From assembly GCA_051208035.1 (NCBI GenBank), contig JBPJFZ010000010.1, positions 62,001 to 126,000 of the forward strand: DNA of 64,000 nt, given 5' to 3'. Made by a program: the position numbers and the translations under genes. Below the pieces are notes generated by a model. The model had not been told where the DNA came from and did not search any database. It saw only the letters and a program-made list of their open reading frames with translations. Shown here piece by piece: positions 56,417 to 64,000 of this stretch. Origin of the DNA: JACKOB01 sp024234575 (GTDB lineage: Bacteria > Pseudomonadota > Gammaproteobacteria > Pseudomonadales > Oleiphilaceae). Positions within the stretch are counted from its first letter, which is position 1. The number at the start of each line of letters is the position of its first letter.

Positions 56417-57538
56417 CTATTTATCAACAAATACCTTTTGTCTTGATACCGACCATACATCATTTCCATCAAGCACTTGCGCAAACAATTCGGCACTATT
56501 ACCTTCACCAAACTCTTTTGATGGCTCTCTGGAGTGTGCTTCGATATTCTTCAGGGCCTCTAGCAGCATGTCTTTATCATCGTCAATATTGACGATGCTT
56601 GGCGCTGTTGCACGATTGGCCTGACGCGTACCAATGTTAATGGATGGCACACCATAGAAGGGAGCCTCCCGAACACCGGCACTGGAGTTACCAATCACCG
56701 AAACCGCATTTTTTATCGCCACTAAAAAATACTCGAAACGCATACTGGGAAACACCCTAAACCGGGGGTTGTCTGCTAGTGGCTTGACTGCGTCCAGAAT
56801 GTAATGACTGCCATGATCATTATTGGGGTAGATAACGATATAATTCTCACCAGAGGCAACTAAAGCCTCAACCAGCTCAGTGATATGCCCGTTGATTTTA
56901 TCTAATTCGGTGGTCACCGGGTGATACATAAAAACATGAAAGTTGTCGAAAGGGATGCCGTATTTTTCCTGAACCATGGCTAACGAAGGCAATTGTCCAG
57001 AGTTCATCACATCCAGATCGGGCGAGCCGATAACAAATACAGAGCTTTCAGTTTCACCTAACTGCAACAGCCTTTGTTTGGCCTGCTCGTTGGATACAAA
57101 ATGAATATGCGACATTTTCGATACGGCATGACGAATCAGCTCATCAATAGTGCCTGAGACTTCCCCCCCTTCGACATGCGCCACCAGAATGTTGTTTAAC
57201 GCACCCACGATGGCTCCTGCCATTGCCTCGACCCGATCACCATGCACGACGATCATGTCAGGCGCACTTTCTTTCACATAATCTGAAAGACCATGAATCG
57301 TTTTCGCCAGCACGATATCCATATCGTCTTCTTCACGCTGATTAATATAGCGGTAAATATGTTTGAAGCCGCTTTTTTCAACTTCCAGAGCGGTATAGCC
57401 ATACAAGGCCATCATATGCATGCCGGTAACAAAAATTTCCTCGTCGTAGCCCGGGTTTTGTTCGACTTGCCGAATTAACGGTTTCAGCTTGCCAAAATCT
57501 GCACGCGTCCCGGATACGAAGAGGATTTTTTTCTTCAT
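56417..57538 (-). CDS. neuC: NeuC-family hydrolysing UDP-N-acetylglucosamine 2-epimerase
   Basis: A 373-residue epimerase that makes the N-acetylmannosamine-type precursor for nonulosonic acids. It begins KILFVSGTRADFGKLKPLI and shows MIVVHGDRVEAMAGAIVGA, VAHVEGGEVSGTIDE, IRHAVSKMSHIHFVSNE and IGNSSAGVREAPFYG, as in NeuC and LegG proteins. From memory, it is closer to the Campylobacter-type group, which includes enzymes for both sialic and legionaminic acid, so the exact substrate (UDP-GlcNAc or a diacetylbacillosamine nucleotide) is open. The ATGA overlap with the neuB stop indicates coupling. Confidence 0.9.
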   Translation of the reverse strand: MKKKILFVSGTRADFGKLKPLIRQVEQNPGYDEEIFVTGMHMMALYGYTALEVEKSGFKHIYRYINQREEDDMDIVLAKTIHGLSDYVKESAPDMIVVHGDRVEAMAGAIVGALNNILVAHVEGGEVSGTIDELIRHAVSKMSHIHFVSNEQAKQRLLQLGETESSVFVIGSPDLDVMNSGQLPSLAMVQEKYGIPFDNFHVFMYHPVTTELDKINGHITELVEALVASGENYIVIYPNNDHGSHYILDAVKPLADNPRFRVFPSMRFEYFLVAIKNAVSVIGNSSAGVREAPFYGVPSINIGTRQANRATAPSIVNIDDDKDMLLEALKNIEAHSREPSKEFGEGNSAELFAQVLDGNDVWSVSRQKVFVDK

Positions 57539-58593
57539 GCCGTCCAGCCTTCTACGTCACTTTTAGCCAGTAGCGCATCTGCGGGCACATCCGCCGCTGC
57601 CACTTTGCCCAATAACGCGTTGTAGTCTTTTGCCAAAAACTCACCGGTTCCCGGCCGCTTCACCCAGAGATTAGCCTCGGTAAAGGTTTCTCCCTTGGCA
57701 ACATCTTTGATCGTCACAACACTCGCGTAGGCGAAGTCAATCGTCACCTGCTCTTCTTTGGCGGGTTCTTTATCACCGCCTCGCATGGTTGAGATGCGCC
57801 GGGACTGCTTGATAAGTTCAGCACAGGCTTGCTCGTCCATAGAGCAAACAATATCCGGGCCATCACGATCCATTGTGTCGGTATAGTGACGCTCTAACAC
57901 CGACGCACCCAATGCTGTTGCCGCCAAACAGGCCATGTTGTCGATGCTGTGATCCGACAAGCCGACAATTGCATCCGGGAAAGCTTCTTGCAGTTTTGTC
58001 ATACCACCGAGGCGAATAAGATGATCTGGCGTTGGATAAAGATTCGTGCAATGCAGCAACACGAATGGCACAGCGTATTTTCTGAAAATTTCAACGGAGG
58101 GGCGAATAGAGTCAATGGTATTCATGCCGGTACTAAGAATGATCGGCTTACCAAATTTGGCAATATGCTCGATTAAGGGATAGTTGTTACACTCTCCCGA
58201 GCCGATTTTATAGGCTGCAACCCCCATCCGCTCGAGTCGCTCTGCGGCAGCACGGGAAAATGGCGTACTAATAAATATCGCACCTTTGCTCTCGATATAA
58301 TTTTTTAGCTCGGTTTCGTCTGCTTCATTCAGTGCGCAGTTTTCCATAATTTCATAGATGGAAATATCCGCATTTCCGGGGATAACCTTTTTCGCCGCAC
58401 CCGCCATTTCATCTTCAACAACGTGGGTCTGGTGCTTAATAATTTCAGCACCCGCACGAATCGCCGAATCGACCATTTCTTTGGCCACTGCCAACGAGCC
58501 ATTGTGATTGATACCAATTTCGGCAATGACCAGTGGCGGATAGTCTATCCCCACCGCACGACCAGCGATGTTCATAACAGGGTGCTTACTCAT
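57535..58593 (-). CDS. neuB: N-acetylneuraminate (or legionaminate) synthase
   Basis: A 352-residue nonulosonic acid synthase that condenses a 2-acetamido-mannose type sugar with phosphoenolpyruvate. The TIM-barrel domain has VIAEIGINHNGSLAVAKEM, KHQTHV, STPFSRAAAERLE, YKIGSGECNNYPLI and GLSDHSIDNMACLAA, and the C-terminal SAF (antifreeze-like) domain (about residues 288-350) has VTIKDVAKGETF and VKRPGTGEF. Length matches E. coli NeuB (346). Overlaps neuA and neuC by 4 bases on each side. Sialic versus legionaminic specificity cannot be decided by eye. Confidence 0.93.
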   Translation of the reverse strand: MSKHPVMNIAGRAVGIDYPPLVIAEIGINHNGSLAVAKEMVDSAIRAGAEIIKHQTHVVEDEMAGAAKKVIPGNADISIYEIMENCALNEADETELKNYIESKGAIFISTPFSRAAAERLERMGVAAYKIGSGECNNYPLIEHIAKFGKPIILSTGMNTIDSIRPSVEIFRKYAVPFVLLHCTNLYPTPDHLIRLGGMTKLQEAFPDAIVGLSDHSIDNMACLAATALGASVLERHYTDTMDRDGPDIVCSMDEQACAELIKQSRRISTMRGGDKEPAKEEQVTIDFAYASVVTIKDVAKGETFTEANLWVKRPGTGEFLAKDYNALLGKVAAADVPADALLAKSDVEGWTA

Positions 58594-59270
58594 TTTCTAC
58601 TCTCCAATAATTTCTCAACCCGATACACATCTTCGATGCTATCGATATCAACCGAGCTTTCCGCGGACATTACCCAGGGCGAAATGTGGTCCTGCGGAAA
58701 CCCGTCAGACTGTTTAAAATCCCGTACCCGAAAAATATAAATTGCCCCATTCGGAAGATAAGCCCTAGGCAAAGATTGTCTCGGGGTAAATGGCGCAGAC
58801 GCAGAGAACGCGCCTTGCAAGTAGCCATCGTCATTCAGAATAAACGCTTTCAACGGCGTATGCTCGGGTTCTTGCACACTAAGCAGCAATTTTGCATCCG
58901 AAGACAGAAATACCGATAACGACTGCTTAATATCTTCTGCATTACGTAATGGCGAGGTTGGCTGCAGCAGCACGATAATGTCGTCATCAGTAAGACCGCG
59001 AGCATCGATAAAATGAAAAACAGCATCCGATGTTGGTGATAAATCGCCCGCCAGACTTGCTGGGCGCATGACATGCTCGGCACCACATGCCGTTCCTACG
59101 GCGGCAATATCATCACTATCAGTGCTAACCCACACCTCATCAATGCCACTATCGCCTCGTGCAGCATCAATGGAATAACTAATCAGTGGCTTGCCAGCGA
59201 TCGGATAAATATTCTTTCCGGGCAACCCTTTAGAGCCACCCCGAGCAGGAATCAAAGCAAATACGGTCAA
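58590..59270 (-). CDS. neuA: CMP-nonulosonic acid synthetase (NeuA-like)
   Basis: A 226-residue cytidylyltransferase that activates sialic or legionaminic acid with CTP. The CTP-binding motif IPARGGSKGLPGKNI is at the N terminus, followed by LLQPTSPLRNAEDI and the metal site region DIDSIEDVYRVE (D-x-D at the C terminus). It starts with TTG at 59270, which has GAGGGGG at good spacing; there is no better ATG. The ATGA overlap with neuB couples the two genes. It follows the putative sialyltransferase after 43 bases, so donor synthesis and transfer are encoded together. Confidence 0.93.
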   Translation of the reverse strand: MTVFALIPARGGSKGLPGKNIYPIAGKPLISYSIDAARGDSGIDEVWVSTDSDDIAAVGTACGAEHVMRPASLAGDLSPTSDAVFHFIDARGLTDDDIIVLLQPTSPLRNAEDIKQSLSVFLSSDAKLLLSVQEPEHTPLKAFILNDDGYLQGAFSASAPFTPRQSLPRAYLPNGAIYIFRVRDFKQSDGFPQDHISPWVMSAESSVDIDSIEDVYRVEKLLESRK

Positions 59271-59313
59271 CGCAACCCCCTCTTGAACACGAACCTAAAC
59301 CCGGCCACTTTTG

Positions 59314-60306
59314 CTAAACGCCTTCTTGCAAGTCAGTGATAGCAATTTCGCGCCGGCGAATATCCTCATACAACAGTTTAAATACATCTCTTCTTGCCAG
59401 CGGAGTCATAGCGCTGGGTACACGAAATGAGCGCGCCGCAAAACCATAAATCTGATGCAAATTAGACAGTGCCGAACTGGTAAATGACGCAATTTCTGCC
59501 GGCCGGGAATCAGCCTTAAAGAATGCCACTTCCAGCGAGGTATCAAATTGCACAACATCAATGCCTAAGGATGACAGCTGACTCTGACGCGCGGCAACAT
59601 CTTCATAACGATGGGCGGCATATTTTACTTGTTTATTGCCGTAAAAAGATTTCACCTGTTGCATGAGTGCGATAAACGCCTCGGTGTTTTCAACCAGGTT
59701 CTTTTCAACAGGTGTACCGATAAAAAGTATCTCATCTGCTGCGGGTACATCTGCAGAAATTCGAGTTTTCAGACACCGGAAATCATTGTGTACCACAGTC
59801 TGTCCCTGCTTGGGGGCGATATCATAACAAGTAAAAAATGTGATTCGTTTAAGATAATCAGTACTCACCCGCCGCCCAAAAACATAATCCGCTAGCGACC
59901 GGCTTTTCCATAGCTCTGACTTCGTCTCACCTAGTTGATCGTTTACCCACAGCGTAAACGTGCCATCATCCAATAACCAGGAGTCTGCCAGGCAGCTATT
60001 GGCAAGATGAGCGCGAATATTAAACGGATAACCAAGATAGACGCGCGCAACTTGCGGCAGCGTTTTTAACAATCGCGCCAATAACAGTGGATAAAACAAC
60101 CGGGTGAGCTTGCTCCAGCGAAAATAATTAACTTGCGACCAGTTATCGTCGAGAATAGGTTGAATTTGCTTAATATCTATCGATTTTTTGAATATGAAAA
60201 GCAAGGTCGTATGCTTGTTAGCATGAAACCTGTCACGCGCCTCCACCGCATTGATTAATTGCAGTGGCGAACTAATCACGAAAAGCGCCGTATTTGAATC
60301 TGTCAA
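59314..60306 (-). CDS. Putative sialyltransferase (GT52/polysialyltransferase-like)
   Basis: A 330-residue protein without recognisable signal peptide. Its layout resembles bacterial sialyltransferases of the GT52 and related families: an N-terminal ISSPLQLINAVEA segment, the D/E-D/E-G motif as LLDDGTFTLW (Asp113-Asp-Gly), an HP-like region as YAAHRYED (residues 229-236), and a Ser/Ser motif as SFTSSAL (274-280). In the known families the second motif is His-Pro; here it is His-Arg. Its position directly before neuA-neuB-neuC and overlapping the ligase-like gene by 4 bases supports a role in transferring a nonulosonic acid. Recognised from motifs and context only, so the exact family is uncertain. 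Confidence 0.65.
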   Translation of the reverse strand: MTDSNTALFVISSPLQLINAVEARDRFHANKHTTLLFIFKKSIDIKQIQPILDDNWSQVNYFRWSKLTRLFYPLLLARLLKTLPQVARVYLGYPFNIRAHLANSCLADSWLLDDGTFTLWVNDQLGETKSELWKSRSLADYVFGRRVSTDYLKRITFFTCYDIAPKQGQTVVHNDFRCLKTRISADVPAADEILFIGTPVEKNLVENTEAFIALMQQVKSFYGNKQVKYAAHRYEDVAARQSQLSSLGIDVVQFDTSLEVAFFKADSRPAEIASFTSSALSNLHQIYGFAARSFRVPSAMTPLARRDVFKLLYEDIRRREIAITDLQEGV

Positions 60307-61514
60307 AGGCTATGACTCCCTTCGGGTTTTCTAGCGCTAGTGCTCGCCGCAGTAAATGATAACGCCACCAAAATCATGCTTAAAAAAGAAAAATCAAAAA
60401 GCTGATGGTCAAACAAACCTCTTGCCAGCGAATAAACAAGTAACACCGCTCCCGCCTCTGACCAGTTCACTGACCACGTCGCAGATATCGTTAGTACCTT
60501 TTTGAGGGAAAACGTCATCCAGACCAAAGACGCAACGAAGACCACCCCAAACAAGCCTGCGGAAATCATTAAGTCCAGATAAATAGAATGGGGATGCGTA
60601 TAGCCATGGCTAAAATCATAAAACTTAAATGTATTGATGCCATAGCCTGTCAGCCAGCTATCCTGCAAGGCCTTAAGGCTGTCCAAATAAATAGGTATTC
60701 TTCCCCGGTCGCCCCCCTGACCAGTGAAAAAGAACTCCAGTTCATTGCCATGATAAAGAAAGGGGAACAGCTGTTTAACCGTCTCTAAGCTCAGACTGGC
60801 GAAGCCCGCGCAAACGACGACTACAGGCAGTAACAGCCAGTAACGTTGCCGGCGCGGCAGGCGGCGGGCTAACATATACAGCGCCACAAACCCTATCGCC
60901 AGAATGGTTCCACGAGAGCCTGTTTCCCATACCATCCAAAGGAAGAACAATACCGATAAACCCAAAACCCACCGCTCTACCTGCGTTCGGGCTAACGAAA
61001 CCCCAAACGCTGACAACAGAAGCAATAGGCCACACTCCGTTGCAACGATGTTCTGCGAAAAACTCCAGCCAAGGGTATATGACAGTTTCCAGACCTGAAA
61101 CTCAGGCACCGTGGTAAACAGGTAGATCACAGAGGCGAGAGTTACGAGAAAAATCGACAGAACACTAACATTGATGACCGACTTTAGTTGCGACTCATCG
61201 AGTTTCAGCAACCACAGCACACCAATCATCATAAAAACTGCACGCAAAAAATCATATCCGCCTTTCAGTGTGCGCCCGGAATGAATAGAAATCGTTGCCG
61301 ATAAAGCAAAGAAGAGCAAAACCAATAACAGAGGCAGGTAAATCGAGGCTAGTATCCGCCCGATAAATCGGGGGTCACGAATAAGAATCAGTAGAAACAG
61401 CAGCAGACTTGCACCAGCGGTAATTTGCCCGGGAAAAAATAACGCCACCACCGAGGTGACGGCTAAAAAACCGAACCCCCAATCAAGCCAATTAGCAGAT
61501 TGAGCTTTTTGCAT
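60303..61514 (-). CDS. O-antigen ligase/polymerase-like membrane protein (Wzy_C family)
   Basis: A 403-residue polytopic inner-membrane protein with about ten or more hydrophobic segments starting at residues 11-40. The Wzy_C/WaaL signatures are visible: GSRGTILAIGFVAL and a large periplasmic loop before HPHSIYLDLMISAGLFGVVF. Proteins of this group join O-antigen to lipid A-core (WaaL) or polymerise repeats (Wzy); the two cannot be told apart from sequence alone. ATG 61514 starts MQKAQSANWLDWG. It is the first gene of a probable operon that continues with the sialyltransferase-like gene (4-base overlap), neuA, neuB and neuC. Confidence 0.85.
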   Translation of the reverse strand: MQKAQSANWLDWGFGFLAVTSVVALFFPGQITAGASLLLFLLILIRDPRFIGRILASIYLPLLLVLLFFALSATISIHSGRTLKGGYDFLRAVFMMIGVLWLLKLDESQLKSVINVSVLSIFLVTLASVIYLFTTVPEFQVWKLSYTLGWSFSQNIVATECGLLLLLSAFGVSLARTQVERWVLGLSVLFFLWMVWETGSRGTILAIGFVALYMLARRLPRRQRYWLLLPVVVVCAGFASLSLETVKQLFPFLYHGNELEFFFTGQGGDRGRIPIYLDSLKALQDSWLTGYGINTFKFYDFSHGYTHPHSIYLDLMISAGLFGVVFVASLVWMTFSLKKVLTISATWSVNWSEAGAVLLVYSLARGLFDHQLFDFSFLSMILVALSFTAASTSARKPEGSHSL

Positions 61515-61589
61515 CTGAAATAACCACGGGAAGAGAGGTTTTAAAAAAGCAATTCGAAAAAGTGACGATTCTCTGGCGAGAAAGCAACA

Positions 61590-61615
61590 AGGGGCAGAAA
61601 ACCTTATCTGCCCCT
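61590..61615 (-). terminator. Probable terminator after ilvE
   Basis: A perfect 9-bp stem AGGGGCAGA/TCTGCCCCT with an 8-base loop lies 7 bases past the ilvE stop. The following minus-strand bases TGTTGCTTT are only partly T-rich. It separates ilvE from the envelope operon on the same strand. Confidence 0.7.
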
Positions 61616-61622
61616 GCTGGCA

Positions 61623-62546
61623 TCACTTCACATGCGTCAACCATTCTGCACGAGCAGGATTACGCCCTTTAACAGCGTCAAAATACATGGTTTGGAATTT
61701 CTCGGTCAATGGACCACGGCTACCTGTGCCAATTTCGCGGCTATCAAGTTCGCGAATCGGTAACACTTCTGCGGCGGTGCCGGTAAAGAATGCTTCATCT
61801 GCCACATAGACTTCGTCACGGGTGATGCGTTTCTCAACGACTTTAACGCCAAGCTCTTCCGCAAAGCTAAATATTGTTTTACGCGTAATTCCGTCGAGGC
61901 AAGAGGTCAACTCCGGCGTATACATCACCCCATCACGGATGATGAATATGTTCTCGCCACTGCCTTCAGCCACATAGCCTTCGTTATCCAGCAACAAAGC
62001 CTCTTCACAGCCAGACTTTAGCGCTTCATTCAAAGCCAGCATCGAATTAATGTAATGGCCGTTTGCTTTCGCTTTGCACATACTGATATTAACGTGATGT
62101 CGGGTATAAGAAGAGGTGCGTACTTTAATGCCCTTTTCTTTTGCCTCGGGTGACATGTATGACGGCCATGCCCAGGCGGCAACCATGACGTGCACCTGAA
62201 GATTGTCGGCGCGCAGGCCCATGCCTTCAGAGCCATAAAAACACATCGGACGAAGGTAAGCTTCATGCAGGTTATTTTCACGAACAACCGCACGTTGCGC
62301 TTCATTGATCTGCTCTTTGGTATATCGCATTTTCATTTGCAGAATATGTGCCGAGCGGAACAAACGATCTGTGTGCGCCTGCAATTTGAAAATAGCGGCA
62401 CCTTGGCTGGTTTCATAGGCACGGACACCTTCAAAACAGCCCATGCCATAATGCAATGTATGCGTCAGCACATGAACCTTTGCTTCACGCCAAGGCACCA
62501 TTTCACCATCCAACCAGATCAGACCATCGCGGTCATCCATAGACAT
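61623..62546 (-). CDS. ilvE: Branched-chain amino acid aminotransferase
   Basis: A fold-type IV PLP aminotransferase of 307 residues that performs the last step of Leu, Ile and Val synthesis. Motifs include GLIWLDGEMVPWREAKVHVL, HYGMGCFEGVRAY, the PLP lysine in CKAKANGHYINSMLALNEA and LLDNEGYVAEGSGENIF. The ATG at 62546 has GGGAG nine bases upstream. It lies 202 bases downstream of glnE on the same strand, the conserved ilvE-glnE neighbourhood of pseudomonads. Confidence 0.97.
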   Translation of the reverse strand: MSMDDRDGLIWLDGEMVPWREAKVHVLTHTLHYGMGCFEGVRAYETSQGAAIFKLQAHTDRLFRSAHILQMKMRYTKEQINEAQRAVVRENNLHEAYLRPMCFYGSEGMGLRADNLQVHVMVAAWAWPSYMSPEAKEKGIKVRTSSYTRHHVNISMCKAKANGHYINSMLALNEALKSGCEEALLLDNEGYVAEGSGENIFIIRDGVMYTPELTSCLDGITRKTIFSFAEELGVKVVEKRITRDEVYVADEAFFTGTAAEVLPIRELDSREIGTGSRGPLTEKFQTMYFDAVKGRNPARAEWLTHVK

Positions 62547-62748
62547 AACTTCATGCTCCCAAACAAAGTGTCTTGACGGGTTTCAAAGCCGACAGACAAA
62601 CCGATACCAAGTGATAAAATTTAAAGCCCGACATTCTATCAGCAAAACCGTAAAATAGCTGCGCTGTAAAGGCACATCGAATCATTTTTTATGTGCTCAG
62701 GCAAGCAAATTTCTGCTCGTAAATTTTCTCCTGCCGAAGGTAAAGACT

Positions 62749-64000
62749 TTACGCTTGCATAATCTGCTTCCAGACATCGGTGACAGTGCTGCGCTCCTGT
62801 AAAAACATAGCAGAATCAACCTTGGACGAAAGGTTTTGTAACGCCTGTTTATGGATCATGGTTCTTAAAGAGATGTAGGCTTCCGCAAGGGACTGTGCAA
62901 CCGATGCGGAAATTACGCCCGCCTTCCCGCACTCTTCGAGTAGCCTGATGTTATCCGGCCAGCGACAAATATCCGGAAACTGTCTCGCATATGCCAACGT
63001 TAAAAACTGAACCATAAACTCAATATCAACGATTCCGCCTGGATCATGCTTGGTATGAAACACCTCTGCTGGCTTGCCTTCTATAACAGGTGTGGCAAGG
63101 CTTTCCCGCATTTTCTGACGCATCTCTACAACCTCTTGGCGAAGCTTGCCGAGATCACGTTCTGCCATTAAGATTTCCTGCCGCACTTCTGCAAACTTCG
63201 CGGCAACCTCGGCACTACCTGCTACGGGTCTGGCCCGCACCAATGCCTGGTGCTCCCACGTCCACGCCTCTTTTTGCTGATATAGCTGAAATGCATTCAG
63301 CGAACTCACCAGCAACCCTGAGTTTCCAGAAGGCCGCAAACGCATATCCACCTCATAAAGCTGCCCTGATACCGTCGACGTACTGAGTATATGAATAATC
63401 CGTTGCCCCAGACGGGTAAAGAACACCCCATTGTCAATCGACCGATCACCGTCAGTCTGCAACATCGGGTTAACGTCATGAATGAAAACAAGATCAAGAT
63501 CTGAGCTGTAACCAAGCTCTATACCGCCCAACTTACCGTACCCGATAATGGCAAAATCCAGATCGCAGGGCACACCCGCCTCTCGTTGCGGCACGCCATA
63601 TTTTAACACCATGCTTTGCCAGGCAATTTTTAGTACGTACTGCAATACGGTTTCAGCAATAAAGGTCAGATAGTCACTAACTTTCATTAGGGGCAAAGTT
63701 CCGCGTAACTCGGATGCAGCGACACGCAGCACATGCGCCTTTTTAAAGTGCCTGAGCGCTTCCATTTGCTCCTCGAGATCTTCTTCCGGTATTCGCAACA
63801 TTTGTTGACGCAACTCATCCGCCAGTGTTTCTTTGTTTGGCGGCGAGTACAAACTTTCGGTGTTCAGCAGCTCATCCAGCAACACTGGCGCCTGCGCCAA
63901 CTGCTCTGCAATCCATGGACTTGCCGAACACAAAGATACGAGCTGACGCAATGCCGATGGGTTTTCGTAGAGCAATACCAGATAAGCCGTTCGGCGAATG
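62749..64000 (-). CDS. glnE: Glutamine synthetase adenylyltransferase, C-terminal part (runs off the window)
   Basis: The last 416 codons of GlnE; the 5' end lies beyond base 64000. Translation continues in frame to the window edge (IRRTAYLVLLYENPSALRQLV), so an apparent start at 63975 is not real. The visible region holds the linker (SPWIAEQLAQAPVLLDELL) and the second nucleotidyltransferase domain with GYGKLGGIELGYSSDLDLVF and YEVDMRLRPSGNSGLLV, followed by its helical C-terminal domain. GlnE adds and removes AMP on glutamine synthetase in response to PII. It pairs functionally with glutamate synthase at the other end of the window. Confidence 0.96.
   Translation of the reverse strand, partial: IRRTAYLVLLYENPSALRQLVSLCSASPWIAEQLAQAPVLLDELLNTESLYSPPNKETLADELRQQMLRIPEEDLEEQMEALRHFKKAHVLRVAASELRGTLPLMKVSDYLTFIAETVLQYVLKIAWQSMVLKYGVPQREAGVPCDLDFAIIGYGKLGGIELGYSSDLDLVFIHDVNPMLQTDGDRSIDNGVFFTRLGQRIIHILSTSTVSGQLYEVDMRLRPSGNSGLLVSSLNAFQLYQQKEAWTWEHQALVRARPVAGSAEVAAKFAEVRQEILMAERDLGKLRQEVVEMRQKMRESLATPVIEGKPAEVFHTKHDPGGIVDIEFMVQFLTLAYARQFPDICRWPDNIRLLEECGKAGVISASVAQSLAEAYISLRTMIHKQALQNLSSKVDSAMFLQERSTVTDVWKQIMQA

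Noticed and set aside
48754..61514. The glycan locus as a mobile genomic island
   Set aside because: There is no integrase, transposase, tRNA or direct repeat at the edges, and it lies between conserved waaA and ilvE, as LPS loci do. Variable gene content by recombination remains possible but no element is visible.

Overview
The window is a contiguous stretch of chromosome from a gammaproteobacterium. The evidence is gene order that I recall from Pseudomonas and its relatives: aroK-aroB-damX-gltB-gltD next to pilMNOPQ and the PBP1A gene; hslVU followed by a DUF971 gene; ptsP-rppH-HAD; nudF-yqiB-cpdA-yqiA with thiC and a divergent tolC; and an LPS locus lying between waaA and ilvE-glnE. Moderate G+C and a split glycine decarboxylase suggest a marine relative of Pseudomonas (for example a Cellvibrionales-like lineage). 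This placement is an inference. I see no rRNA, tRNA, CRISPR array, insertion sequence, prophage or integrase gene.

Layout. Bases 1-8.5 kb (minus strand): glutamate synthase (gltD 5' part, gltB), a DamX-like cell-division ATPase/SPOR protein carrying an in-frame hexanucleotide repeat, and the shikimate genes aroB and aroK. Bases 8.6-13.6 kb: the type IV pilus alignment and secretin operon pilMNOPQ, separated from the divergent mrcA (PBP1A) by a region with a perfect 26-bp inverted repeat. Bases 16.3-23.6 kb: malic enzyme, a secreted thermonuclease-like protein, ribosomal protein L31, the PriA helicase and a large uncharacterised Ig-like lipoprotein. Bases 23.7-28.6 kb: argS, an FtsN-like SPOR protein, and hslVU behind a sigma-32-like promoter, followed by a DUF971 gene. 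Bases 28.6-37.4 kb: a patatin phospholipase, ptsP-rppH, an HAD phosphatase coupled to an imelysin-like lipoprotein, rlmI and an HDOD protein.

Bases 37.4-42.0 kb hold a full glycine cleavage set (gcvT-gcvH-gcvPA-gcvPB) with the P protein split in two. Bases 42.2-47.1 kb hold yqiA, cpdA, yqiB-like, nudF and thiC, the last behind a clear TPP riboswitch. tolC is divergent from thiC.

Bases 48.7-61.5 kb are the most accessory part, an envelope glycan locus. It contains waaA (Kdo transferase), two paralogous ELM1-family proteins, a GT4 glycosyltransferase, an LpxL-family acyltransferase, a polysaccharide deacetylase, a GT2 glycosyltransferase, neuC-neuB-neuA for a CMP-nonulosonic acid (sialic or legionaminic type), a candidate sialyltransferase, and an O-antigen ligase/polymerase-like membrane protein. 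Together they suggest a lipopolysaccharide or related surface glycan decorated with a nine-carbon acidic sugar. ilvE and the 3' two-fifths of glnE close the window.

Most of the window is conserved housekeeping DNA. The best candidates for something undescribed are the pair of bacterial ELM1-like proteins, the divergent putative sialyltransferase, the Ig-like lipoprotein with calcium-loop-like segments, and the mrcA/pilM palindrome.
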